From contig NZ_JAAGRY010000002.1 in NCBI RefSeq assembly GCF_015707995.1, positions 62,001 to 126,000 on the forward strand: DNA of 64,000 nt, in the 5' to 3' direction. Shown here one piece after another: positions 15,751 to 23,689 of this stretch (positions within the stretch are counted from its first letter, which is position 1; each line of letters opens with the position of its first letter). The position numbers and the translations under genes are program-made. Under the pieces are notes generated by a model. That model was given only the letters and a program-made list of their open reading frames with translations. It was not told where the DNA came from and did no database searches. Origin of the DNA: Microbacterium paulum. GTDB lineage: Bacteria > Actinomycetota > Actinomycetes > Actinomycetales > Microbacteriaceae.

Positions 15751-16959
15751 GTGTCAGCAAGCTCAACCGACCAAGTGACCGTCGTCCACGACAAGAGGGA
15801 GCATCCGGCGGGGAGCGGCACCGTCGTGCTGCTCGTGGTGACGGCGCTGTTCGTCCTCATGCAGCTGTATGCGGCGATCCCGCTCATCGCCCCGGTCGGC
15901 GCGGCGCTCGGCGCCCATGTGACGTTCGCACTCTCAACGGTGTTCAGCGTCTGCTATGCGACCGGGTTTCTCATCTGGGGGCCGTTGGCCGACCAGTACG
16001 GCCGCAGGCGCATCCTGCTCATCGGCCTCGCCGCACTGACCGTGGCGACGATCGCGTGCGGTCTCGCCGCCTCAGTACCGGCCCTGGCCGTGCTGCGCGG
16101 GGTACAGGGGCTGACGGCGGCGAGCTTCGCGCCGGTCGCGCTCGCCTACCTGGCGGAGGCCACCCCGCCGCGCCTGCGGGCATCGGCAATCGGGGCGATG
16201 TCGACGGCGTTCCTCGTCGCCGGGATCGCGGGCCAGGTGCTCGCCTCCACGATCACGCTCGCTCTGGGCTGGACGTGGGTGTTCATCCTCTCGGGCATCG
16301 TGCTTGGGTTCTGCCTCATCGGTGTCGCCGTGCTCATGGCAGAACCGTCTCAGCGGCAGAGCGGCGGCGGCGTGAGCCTCGTGCGTCGCTTCGCCGCCGT
16401 CGGCAGAGTCGCCGCCCGTCCGGCGGTGCTGCTGCTGAGCGCCGCGCACCTGACCCTGCTGCTGTCGTTCGTCGCGATGTACACCGGCCTCGGCCCCCAC
16501 CTGGACGCGCTGGGCCTGGACGCCTCGCAGGTGATCTGGTTGCGCCTGGCCGGGTTGCCGGGGATGTTCGCCACCCTGCTCGCCGGAGTGCTCGCGCGGC
16601 GGCTCGGCGTCGCCGGCGTTGCCCGCGCCGGGTTCGCCCTCGCCGGCGTCGGCCTGCTTCTCGAAGCGGTACTCTCCGGAACGCTGATCGGCACCGCCGC
16701 GGCGAGCCTCGTGTTCGTGACCGGCGTCGCGCTCGCCGTGCCGTCGATGATCACCCTGTTCGGCGAGACCGCCGCCCCGAACCGCGCCGGCGGCATGGCG
16801 CTCAACGGCTTCGTGCTCTTCCTCGGCGCCAGCCTCGGCCCCCTCACCGCACACCTGCGCCTGGACTTCCCGATTCTCCTGGTCGCCCTCGCCGCGCTCG
16901 CCGGCCTCGCGGTCGCCTCCTTGACCGGGTTCGCCCGACTCACCCGCGCGAACGCATAG
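15751..16959 (+). CDS. MFS transporter
   Basis: 402-aa exporter. The GTG at 15751 is preferred: AAAGGGGTTGGA precedes it and the TetR operator ends just before, whereas the longer upstream frame lies over the TetR gene. MFS loop 2-3 signature GPLADQYGRRRILLIG is present. The stop codon is embedded in the ribosome site of the next gene (TAGGAGGT), so the two are translated together. Substrate unknown. Confidence 0.9.
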   Translation: MSASSTDQVTVVHDKREHPAGSGTVVLLVVTALFVLMQLYAAIPLIAPVGAALGAHVTFALSTVFSVCYATGFLIWGPLADQYGRRRILLIGLAALTVATIACGLAASVPALAVLRGVQGLTAASFAPVALAYLAEATPPRLRASAIGAMSTAFLVAGIAGQVLASTITLALGWTWVFILSGIVLGFCLIGVAVLMAEPSQRQSGGGVSLVRRFAAVGRVAARPAVLLLSAAHLTLLLSFVAMYTGLGPHLDALGLDASQVIWLRLAGLPGMFATLLAGVLARRLGVAGVARAGFALAGVGLLLEAVLSGTLIGTAAASLVFVTGVALAVPSMITLFGETAAPNRAGGMALNGFVLFLGASLGPLTAHLRLDFPILLVALAALAGLAVASLTGFARLTRANA

Positions 16960-16970
16960 GAGGTATCCAC

Positions 16971-17639
16971 ATGACCCGCATCCTCCTGCTCGGAGCGACT
17001 GGCCGCACCGGAGCCGCTATCCTCCAAGCACTACCGGCCGGGGTGGAAGTCACCGCCGCGCTGCGCGACCCGGCAGATACCCGCCGTCTCGCCGAGACCG
17101 CGGCGTCACTCGACCACGTTGTGGTCGACCTCTCCGACAGCGAGAACCTCCGGCACGCGATGGACGGGCCGGATGTTGTGGCGAACGCGATCCGGCTCCG
17201 CGAGGACATCGCCCCGACCGAGCTCATCGACCTGCACGAGCGACTGCTCGCCGCCGTGGAGACGCGGGGCAGGGCGTGCCGGATTGTGACCGTCGGCGGA
17301 GCAGGCGCACTCCGGCTGCCAGGAGGTGAGCGCTTCTGGCAGAGCCCGGCGTTCCCACGGGCCACGCTCCCGCGCGGACATGCGCACGCCGCGCTGCGTG
17401 ACCACCTCGAAGCGGGGAACGCCGGAGATACGTGGGCGTACCTGATCCCACCGCCGGCATACGTTCCTGACGGCCCGGCGACGGGGCGGTGGGAGATCGT
17501 CCCGCCTGCCTTGGATGAGACTGCTTTCACTGACCGGGCGATCAGCTACGCCGATTTCGGAGCCGCCGTCGTCGAGGCCGTTGTGAACGCAGGTAGGGGT
17601 ACGCAATTGATCGCCTGGCAACACTACATCGAGCAGTGA
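16971..17639 (+). CDS. NAD(P)H-binding (NmrA/SDR-like) reductase
   Basis: 222-aa protein with the Rossmann start ILLLGATGRTGAAILQAL and a later VVANAIRL segment, as in atypical short-chain dehydrogenases of the NmrA/YwnB group. The C terminus ISYADFGAAVVEAV matches the usual ending. Strong AGGAGGT 7 bp before the ATG. Co-transcribed with the MFS gene under TetR control. It would detoxify a small molecule using NAD(P)H. A broken copy of the same family's C terminus lies at 20419-20486. Confidence 0.85.
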   Translation: MTRILLLGATGRTGAAILQALPAGVEVTAALRDPADTRRLAETAASLDHVVVDLSDSENLRHAMDGPDVVANAIRLREDIAPTELIDLHERLLAAVETRGRACRIVTVGGAGALRLPGGERFWQSPAFPRATLPRGHAHAALRDHLEAGNAGDTWAYLIPPPAYVPDGPATGRWEIVPPALDETAFTDRAISYADFGAAVVEAVVNAGRGTQLIAWQHYIEQ

Positions 17640-17666
17640 CGGCAGGGAGTGACTGTGAAGAGCTCA

Positions 17667-17723
17667 CCGATCCAGACGCCGAACTACTTTACGGACGTAT
17701 GGCGTGCCGATCTCGGTCTACCG
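17667..17723 (-). repeat. Cassette-boundary repeat, copy E
   Basis: Minus strand: CGGTAGACCGAGATC, GGCACGCCATACG, CGTAAAGTAGTTC and GCGTCTGGATCGG. More decayed in the relaxase-like half (reads TEIGTP), well kept in the other half. Lies between the TetR-MFS-reductase cassette and the MerR cassette. Confidence 0.65.
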
Positions 17724-17738
17724 AGGGGCTTCGGAGCG

Positions 17739-18101
17739 TTAGACGGCGGCGGTCTCTCCTGCGTCGACGACGCTGCGGATCGCGTCTCGGGATGCGACGA
17801 GGGCTTCGATGGAAGCTTCGATGCGGGCCCGCTCGCGCTTGAGGTCGTCGATCGTGTCAGTGCAGATTGGGGCGAGACGGCCCGCGCGTTCGGTGAGGCA
17901 GGGCAGCACGGTGCGGATGGTCGCGGTGCCGAGTCCGGCGTCGAGGAGCTGCCGGATGCGCCGGGCGACCTCGACGTCCTGGTCGCTGTAGTCGCGATAC
18001 CCGGAGGCGTTGCGCGCAGGCACGAGCAGCTCCTGCTCCTCGTAGTAGCGCAGGAGCCGGGCCGGGATGCCGGTGCGGTCGGTGACGTCCGAGATGCGCA
18101 T
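17739..18101 (-). CDS. MerR family transcriptional regulator
   Basis: 120 aa from the ATG at 18101. The N-terminal MerR DNA-binding domain is MRISDVTDRTGIPARLLRYY then EEQELLVPARNASGYRDYS, followed by the long dimerisation helix DDLKRERARIEASIEALVAS. One cysteine (PICTDT) precedes that helix. MerR proteins twist a promoter with an over-long spacer. Here the target is probably the divergent MFS-reductase pair, since a palindrome lies in the gap. Confidence 0.92.
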   Translation of the reverse strand: MRISDVTDRTGIPARLLRYYEEQELLVPARNASGYRDYSDQDVEVARRIRQLLDAGLGTATIRTVLPCLTERAGRLAPICTDTIDDLKRERARIEASIEALVASRDAIRSVVDAGETAAV

Positions 18102-18133
18102 GTGAACGATGTCTCCTGCCGAGTGGTTTGCCT

Positions 18134-18147
18134 TCACATTGATGTGA
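18134..18147. promoter_or_regulatory. Putative MerR operator
   Basis: TCACATTGATGTGA has perfect 6-bp arms; flanking CCT and GG extend it to a SoxR-like shape. It ends 17 bp before the MFS start. A TTGCCT just upstream could be the -35 of a MerR-type promoter. Confidence 0.6.
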
Positions 18148-18164
18148 GGGTTCAGCCTAGCAGG

Positions 18165-19397
18165 GTGAACGTCGAACAGTCTTCTCTCGCTTCTACTCGT
18201 GCTCGGCCTGGTCTGGTGCTGGCCGGGTTCGTGCTGCTGGTGTTCTGCACCGGCACGGCCGAGTACCTCGTCGCCGGTGTGCTGCCGCAGCTCGCCGCCG
18301 ACGTCTCGGTCAGTATCGCCGCTGCCGGGCAGACGGTGACCGCCTATGCGCTCGGGGTCGCGATCGGTGGCCCGATCGTGACCGTGCTGACTGCCCGGTT
18401 TCCTCGCAAGGGCCTCGCTCTGGCTTTGGGGGTCGTGTTCATCGCGGGCACGGTGCTGACGGTGTTCGCGCCGACGTATGCGTGGGTGATTGTGGGCCGG
18501 GTGGTCTCGGCGTGCAGTCAGGCCACGCTGTTCGCCATCGGGCTGACGACTGCGACCGGTTTGATGGGGCCGGCTCGTCAGGGGCAGGCGATCGCGATCG
18601 TCAGTTCCGGCCTGACGGTCGCGACCGTCCTCGGTGTACCGCTTGGTGCGCTGCTGGGCGGTACGACGAGCTGGCGGATTCCGTTCGTCTTCGTCGCTGC
18701 TGCCGCCACCCTCGGGGTGCTGCTGCTGGCTGCCGCGATGCCCCGCACCCCGGCACCGACGACCGGGGTGCGCGATGAGATCCGCACCCTGCTGCGCGGG
18801 CCGGTGCTTTTGGCGGTGTCGACCACGGTGATCGGGTTCGCGGGCGTGAGCGTCGTGTTCACCTACCTCGTCCCGCTGCTGAACGAGGTCACCGGCATCG
18901 CTGCGAGCGTGATCCCCGCGCTGCTGCTCGCCTATGGGGTTGGTGGGTTTGTCGGCAACCTCATCGCCGGTCGCCTCGCCGACCTCTCGCTCGGCAAGAC
19001 CCTGGTCGGGGTGTTCCTCGCGCTCATCGCTACCCTGGCCGCGTTCCCGCTCCTAGCCGGGCATCCGATCCCGATGATCGGGCTCGTGCTGATCCTGGGC
19101 CTGCTCTCGACCGCGACCATCGCCCCGCTGCAGTCGCTCGTGCTCCGCCACGCAGGAGCCGCGCCCACGCTGTCGCTGGCGGTCAACGTGGGCGCGTTCA
19201 ACCTCGCGAACGCGATCGGCTCCGCCCTCGGCGGCCTCGGCGTCGCCGCCGGGCTGCTGCGCTGGGGCGGCTTCGGCGGCGCCGTGTTCGCGGCGCTCGG
19301 CCTGATCCTCACCTTCCTCGCCCTCCGCGCCACGCCGCGCTCCGACCCATCTACTACCGCAACCGCTGACACCGATGCACAGGAGACCCGCTCATGA
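18165..19397 (+). CDS. MFS efflux transporter (AraJ/Cmx-like)
   Basis: 410-aa exporter starting at the GTG at 18165, just downstream of the MerR operator; the upstream extension of the frame crosses the MerR gene. First-helix signature GTAEYLVAGVLPQLAADV; loop and later helices are typical of DHA1. Its last codons overlap the following reductase by ATGA, which indicates translational coupling. Confidence 0.9.
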   Translation: MNVEQSSLASTRARPGLVLAGFVLLVFCTGTAEYLVAGVLPQLAADVSVSIAAAGQTVTAYALGVAIGGPIVTVLTARFPRKGLALALGVVFIAGTVLTVFAPTYAWVIVGRVVSACSQATLFAIGLTTATGLMGPARQGQAIAIVSSGLTVATVLGVPLGALLGGTTSWRIPFVFVAAAATLGVLLLAAAMPRTPAPTTGVRDEIRTLLRGPVLLAVSTTVIGFAGVSVVFTYLVPLLNEVTGIAASVIPALLLAYGVGGFVGNLIAGRLADLSLGKTLVGVFLALIATLAAFPLLAGHPIPMIGLVLILGLLSTATIAPLQSLVLRHAGAAPTLSLAVNVGAFNLANAIGSALGGLGVAAGLLRWGGFGGAVFAALGLILTFLALRATPRSDPSTTATADTDAQETRS

Positions 19398-20296
19398 AGA
19401 CCGCAGCCATCACCACCTATGGTGACCCCGACGTCCTCACGATCCTCGATGCCCTGATCCCCGAGCCCGGCCCGAGCGAGGCTTTGGTCGCTGTCGTCGC
19501 CTCGACGATCAATCCCGTCGATGTGAAGACCCGCACCCCCGGTACGCCGCAACAGGTCGGCCGGTTCCCCGCGGTGCTGGGCTGGGATGTCGCGGGCATC
19601 GTCATCACCGCCCCCGCAGGCTCCGGCTGGACGCCGGGCGACCGCGTGATCGCAATGCACCCGCCCCAGCCGGACGGGGCGGGAAGCTGGCAGCAGTACG
19701 CCGCGATCCCCGCCGCAGGCCTCGCCCCGGCACCGGAGACGGTCGACCTGAAGACCGCGGCGACCCTGCCGCTAGCGGCACTCACCGCAGACCAAGCACT
19801 CACGCGACTCGACCTCGGCGACGACGAGCAACTGCTCGTCACCGGCGCCGCCGGTGCTGTCGGCGGCATCGCAGTCCAGCTCGCCGCACACGCAGGCATC
19901 CGGGCGGCCGGTCTGGTCTCCCGACCGGAACACGAATCCGCGGTGCTCGGTCTCGGGGCGGCTTCCGCGCACTCGAACCCGGTCTCGGCGGGCGAGTTCG
20001 ATGCGATCTTCGACACCGCCGGCGTCTTCGACCACCCGCACCTGCTGCGCGAGGGCGGCAGGCTCGTCACGGTCAGCGACGACACCATCCCCGACGCCCT
20101 CGAACAGCGCGCAGGCAGTGCGGTGCACAACTATGTCCAGCACGATCCTCGGCGCCTGCGCGAACTGTCCATCCTCGTCGACGAGGGCAAGCTCAGGTTG
20201 CGGGTCGCCGAGCAGTACCCGCTCGCGAGCATCGCGCAAGCGAACCGGCGGGCCGAGGCCGGCGGACTGCTCGGCAAGATCGTCATCGCGATGTAG
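19394..20296 (+). CDS. NADP-dependent quinone oxidoreductase-like protein
   Basis: 300-aa zinc-independent medium-chain reductase. VASTINPVDVKTRTPG marks the GroES-like domain and VTGAAGAVGGIAVQLAAHAG the nucleotide-binding turn. ATGA overlap with the MFS gene. MerR-MFS-reductase form one unit, similar in logic to the HxlR- and TetR-controlled units upstream. Confidence 0.88.
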   Translation: MKTAAITTYGDPDVLTILDALIPEPGPSEALVAVVASTINPVDVKTRTPGTPQQVGRFPAVLGWDVAGIVITAPAGSGWTPGDRVIAMHPPQPDGAGSWQQYAAIPAAGLAPAPETVDLKTAATLPLAALTADQALTRLDLGDDEQLLVTGAAGAVGGIAVQLAAHAGIRAAGLVSRPEHESAVLGLGAASAHSNPVSAGEFDAIFDTAGVFDHPHLLREGGRLVTVSDDTIPDALEQRAGSAVHNYVQHDPRRLRELSILVDEGKLRLRVAEQYPLASIAQANRRAEAGGLLGKIVIAM

Positions 20297-20352
20297 AACA
20301 CCGTTGACCCGCACACCGAGCGGCAGCCAGAGCCGGCAGTCTCAGACCATCA

Positions 20353-20378
20353 CCGATCAGGTAGCTCCTACGTTCGGA
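20353..20378 (-). repeat. Possible decayed cassette-boundary repeat, copy F
   Basis: CCGATCAGGTAGCTCC then TACGTTCGG resembles the GATCAAGACGC...TACTTTTGC half of the other five copies, in the right place between cassettes. The relaxase-like half is not recognisable. Confidence 0.3.
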
Positions 20379-20418
20379 CCCTGCGAACGCAGAGTGAAGC
20401 GCCGAGTCTCGAACCCTC

Positions 20419-20486
20419 CGCTACGCCGACATCGGAGCCGCGACCGGAGCAGGTGCCGATACCAGCTGATCGCCTGGCCGCAGTAG
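20419..20486 (+). pseudogene. 3' remnant of an NmrA-like reductase gene
   Basis: One frame reads YADIGAATG and, after a one-base shift, QLIAWPQ followed by TAG. This matches the end of the intact reductase at 16971-17639 (YADFGAAVV ... QLIAWQHYIEQ). Only the last 20 or so codons survive, evidence that another reductase cassette once stood here. Confidence 0.65.
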
Positions 20487-20512
20487 AGCACTGGCTCAGA
20501 CAGCAGTAATGA

Positions 20513-21424
20513 GTGGCCGCACGACTCTCCCCGCCTTTGTCTGCCCGCACGCGCACGCTCCATCGCCCCATCGGGCCTGCCGCCTATGGCTGCGTGCGGC
20601 TCGTCGTGGTGCGCGATGGCACGGCGATCGTGTCCTCCGAGTTCGGTGAGCAGCCCGTCAGCTTCGGCGACGCGATCCTCCTTGGACCCCACGTCCTCTG
20701 CGGGATCGAACCGGAGGGACAGCTGACGGTCACGACGATCTACGTCGACACCGATCTGGCGTTGGATCAGTTCTTCTGGCAATACTCCACGATCCTGCAC
20801 GATCGACTGGACGCGCAGGGCTTCGCCGAGAAGGTCTATTCCGAACCGGCCCAAGTTCTGCATCTGGGCCGCGATCGGGCGGGCCTGATGCTGCCGTGGC
20901 TCGATGAGCTGGTCGCGCTCAGTGCCGAGGGGCATTTCCATGAACGCTTCCCCCGGTTGCAGTCGCTCTGGTTCGCGATCGTGGATGTCATCGCTCCGTA
21001 TGTCCGCGTCTCGCCGGTGCGGCTGACCAGGTTGCAGCGTGCCCGCTCCCGCCCGGTCTCTTCTCATGAGCGAGCGCTTGGACCGCTACGCCGCGAGGCG
21101 ATGCTCGTGCGCGATGCGCTCCATCGTGATGTCGCCTACCCGTGGACATTGACAGAGCTGGCCGAGCTGGTGCAGCTCTCCCCGAAGCAGCTTGCCCGAG
21201 TGTTCACCGCCGCGTTCGGTAAGACCCCGACCGCGTATCTAACGATGCTGCGAGTGCAGGAGATGGCGCGACTCCTACGGGAGATGAACGTCACCGTCGC
21301 TGTAGCTGGGCAGCGGGTCGGGTGGCGGAGCCGGTCGCGTGCGATCGAGGCGTTCGCCGCTCATACCGGGGTGACGCCGAGCCGGTACCGCGACATGCAT
21401 CCCATCGTTGCCGACGTGCCGTGA
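20513..21424 (+). CDS. AraC family transcriptional regulator
   Basis: 303 aa from the GTG at 20513. A cupin-like sensor region at residues about 25-90 (VRDGTAIVSSEFGEQPVSFG) is followed by a C-terminal double helix-turn-helix: WTLTELAELVQLSPKQLARV, then the AraC signature GKTPTAYLTMLRVQEMARLL and GVTPSRYRDMHP. No metabolic target is adjacent on its downstream side; the next genes are element maintenance genes. It may control a lost cassette or the element itself. Confidence 0.9.
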   Translation: MAARLSPPLSARTRTLHRPIGPAAYGCVRLVVVRDGTAIVSSEFGEQPVSFGDAILLGPHVLCGIEPEGQLTVTTIYVDTDLALDQFFWQYSTILHDRLDAQGFAEKVYSEPAQVLHLGRDRAGLMLPWLDELVALSAEGHFHERFPRLQSLWFAIVDVIAPYVRVSPVRLTRLQRARSRPVSSHERALGPLRREAMLVRDALHRDVAYPWTLTELAELVQLSPKQLARVFTAAFGKTPTAYLTMLRVQEMARLLREMNVTVAVAGQRVGWRSRSRAIEAFAAHTGVTPSRYRDMHPIVADVP

Positions 21425-21460
21425 ACACCCCACCTCTGCGTTTCGGGAAGCGGACAGTTC

Positions 21461-21479
21461 GACCGGGAAAATCCCGGTC
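21461..21479. terminator. Perfect hairpin after the AraC gene
   Basis: GACCGGGA-AAA-TCCCGGTC, 8-bp arms, 37 bp after the AraC stop. No T-run follows, so it may instead be a protein site or an oriT-like structure. The rest of the gap 21425-21677 shows no gene. Confidence 0.4.
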
Positions 21480-21677
21480 AGGCCACCTTCTCCTTCCGCA
21501 CGGTGCCGCTCGCAGGTAGGCCGGTATGTCCTACGTCAGGTGCCTCCGCGTTCCTGATGGCCAACCTACCGACCTCGCTGTTCGCTGACCGTCTGACTCG
21601 CCGGAAGCTCCTGGCTCACCTCGCTGGTGAAGGCCAGCAGCCCCTCGCGCGGCTGGCCGCTCGGGAGGAGGCCGACG

Positions 21678-22757
21678 ATGGCGACGAGGCAAGAGGAGGC
21701 CCGCCAGGCGCGGGAGGCGAAGCTCGACGAGCTCCACGACAAGCTCACCGTCGCGGTCGAGCGGCTCGTCACCGGTGACGACTGGGCCGACGCGCTCCGG
21801 TTCGCCGCCCGATTCCGGTCGCGGTCGTTCAACAACGTCCTGCTGATCTGGGAGCAGCATCAGGCCGCGTTCGAGCAGGGCCGGGTCCCGGAGCCGTTCC
21901 CGACCTATGTCGCCGGGTACAAGCAGTGGCAGCAGCTCGGCCGCCAGGTCGAGAAAGGCCAGGCCGGGTACCAGATCCTCGCCCCGGTCGCCGGCAGATT
22001 CGCGTCCGCGAACCCGTCCGATCCGGCGTCGTGGCGGCGCCTGAACCGGGGCGAGAAGCCGAAGCCGGGCGAGACGGTGCGCTCGAAGATGGTCGGGGTA
22101 CGACCGGCCTACGTCTGGGATGTCTCCCAGACCACCGGCGACCCCCTCCCGACGAAACCGGAGCCGCAGCTGCTGACCGGGGAGGCTCCGGCGGGGCTGC
22201 GGGAGGGGCTGGCCCGGCGGATCGAGGCGGAGGGGTTCGAGCTGCTGTGGGTGCCGCACGAGGGCATGATCGGCGGCGCGAACGGGCTGACGAACTTCGA
22301 GACTCGCCAGGTCGCGGTGCGCACGAACATGGACGACGCCGCGCAGGTGAAGACCGAGGGCCACGAGCTCGCCCACGTCCTCATGCATGGCCCCGACGCC
22401 GAGGAGGCCCGCCAGCATCGCGGGATCGGGGAGGTCGAGGCCGAGTCTGTCGCTTTGATGATCGGTGCTGCGCACGGGATGGACACGAGTGAGTACACGA
22501 TCCCGTACGTGGCCGGGTGGGCGGCGGCCGTGGATGGGAAGAACCCGGTCGAGGTGGTCCAGGCCGCTGGGGAGCGTATCCGCAAGACCGCGATCGACAT
22601 CCTCGATGGGCTCGACACGATCCAGGTGAGCGACGGCACCCCGCCCGGCCTCGACCGCGACACCCAACGCCGCCCGCCAGAACCTCGGCCCAGCCGGACG
22701 GCACCCGCCGCGGAGCCTGGGCAGGCGCGGCCCGAGCGAGCGGGGCGGGGGCTGTGA
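21678..22757 (+). CDS. ArdC-like antirestriction/ssDNA-binding metallopeptidase
   Basis: 359 aa from the ATG at 21678 with GGAGGAG upstream. The N-terminal ssDNA-binding (ArdC N) domain has RFRSRSFNNVLLIWEQ and VAGYKQWQQLGRQVEKGQ. The C-terminal metallopeptidase zinc motif is EGHELAHVLMHG (HELAH) with a second acidic site EVEAESVALMI. In known ArdC proteins the domain coats incoming single strands and protects them from restriction. It heads the maintenance operon, and its stop overlaps the next start by one base. Confidence 0.88.
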   Translation: MATRQEEARQAREAKLDELHDKLTVAVERLVTGDDWADALRFAARFRSRSFNNVLLIWEQHQAAFEQGRVPEPFPTYVAGYKQWQQLGRQVEKGQAGYQILAPVAGRFASANPSDPASWRRLNRGEKPKPGETVRSKMVGVRPAYVWDVSQTTGDPLPTKPEPQLLTGEAPAGLREGLARRIEAEGFELLWVPHEGMIGGANGLTNFETRQVAVRTNMDDAAQVKTEGHELAHVLMHGPDAEEARQHRGIGEVEAESVALMIGAAHGMDTSEYTIPYVAGWAAAVDGKNPVEVVQAAGERIRKTAIDILDGLDTIQVSDGTPPGLDRDTQRRPPEPRPSRTAPAAEPGQARPERAGRGL

Positions 22758-23689
22758 TGACGGTCCGTGATCTGTCGGCGCTCTTCCTCGACGCCACCGA
22801 CCAGCCCCTCCCGCAGGCCGCGGTCAGGCTTGCGTCTGCGGGGGTGCCGGTGTTCCCGGTCGCGCCGCGCGACAAGGTGCCGCTGATCCGCCACGGCCGC
22901 GGCTTCCGGGATGCGACGACGAACCTGCGGCAGGTCGAGGCGTGGTGGCGGCGCTTCCCGCAGGCGAACATCGGCGTGCCCACCGGCGCTGCCTCCGGCC
23001 TGGTGGTGGTGGATGTGGACGTGCACGGCACGAACGGCTACGACGCCCTGCACCGCGCCGACCGAGCCGGCCTCATCACGGGGTGGGAGTTTCTGGCGCG
23101 TACGCCGACGGGCGGCCTGCACCTCTACTACCCAGCCGCCGACGAGATGGAGCAGCGGTCGTGGCAGGCCGGGGATGCGGGGATCGACTTCCGCGGCGAC
23201 GGCGGCTACATCGTCGCCCCACCCTCGCTGCGCGTGATCGACGGCGAGATTGTGCCGTACCGGCTCACCGAGCTCGGCACTGAGCCCGCACACCCGCTGG
23301 ACGCGGGCCGGCTGCGGGGCTTTCTCGAACCGCCCCGCCCGCCGCGCCGATTCCCGCCCCGGATGCGCGGGCAGGGGCGGACCGATCCGCAGAAGCTCGC
23401 GAACTGGCTGGGCGGGGAGCGCACCGATCGGAATCGGAAGCTGTTTTGGGCCTCGTGCGTGCTCGCCGAGGAAGGCGTGCCATATCGGGAGGCGCTGGAC
23501 GCGATGCTCACGGTCGAGCAGCCCGACTTCGGGTCTCGGGAGATCACCCGGACCGTCGCCTCCGGTTACAAGCGCATCCACGGTGATCCGCCCTCAGTCC
23601 GTGGGAACAGAGCGCCCCGCGGAGGGCCTGCGCGAGCCACCGTCGGCGCATCTCAGGAGCAGCGGGTTGCGCCGGTGAGGGGGCTGTGA
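22757..23689 (+). CDS. Bifunctional DNA primase/polymerase (prim-pol)
   Basis: 310-aa prim-pol family protein. Opening VRLASAGVPVFPVAPRDKVP is typical, followed by the catalytic acidic pair VVVDVDVHG, and later PTGGLHLYY and GIDFRGDGGYIVAPPS. It can prime and copy DNA, so it probably converts the transferred strand or replicates the excised circle. It lacks the large helicase module that often accompanies it. Overlapping starts and stops (TGATG) tie it to both neighbours. Confidence 0.9.
   Translation: MTVRDLSALFLDATDQPLPQAAVRLASAGVPVFPVAPRDKVPLIRHGRGFRDATTNLRQVEAWWRRFPQANIGVPTGAASGLVVVDVDVHGTNGYDALHRADRAGLITGWEFLARTPTGGLHLYYPAADEMEQRSWQAGDAGIDFRGDGGYIVAPPSLRVIDGEIVPYRLTELGTEPAHPLDAGRLRGFLEPPRPPRRFPPRMRGQGRTDPQKLANWLGGERTDRNRKLFWASCVLAEEGVPYREALDAMLTVEQPDFGSREITRTVASGYKRIHGDPPSVRGNRAPRGGPARATVGASQEQRVAPVRGL

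Noticed and set aside
16072..16854. Long minus-strand frame opposite the second TetR-controlled MFS gene
   Set aside because: Rich in Gln/Glu/Gly/Arg in the pattern of an antisense membrane-protein gene; no start signal.
21503..21778. 91-codon plus-strand frame before the ArdC-like gene
   Set aside because: Overlaps the well-supported ArdC start in another frame, and its second half is a shadow of that gene.
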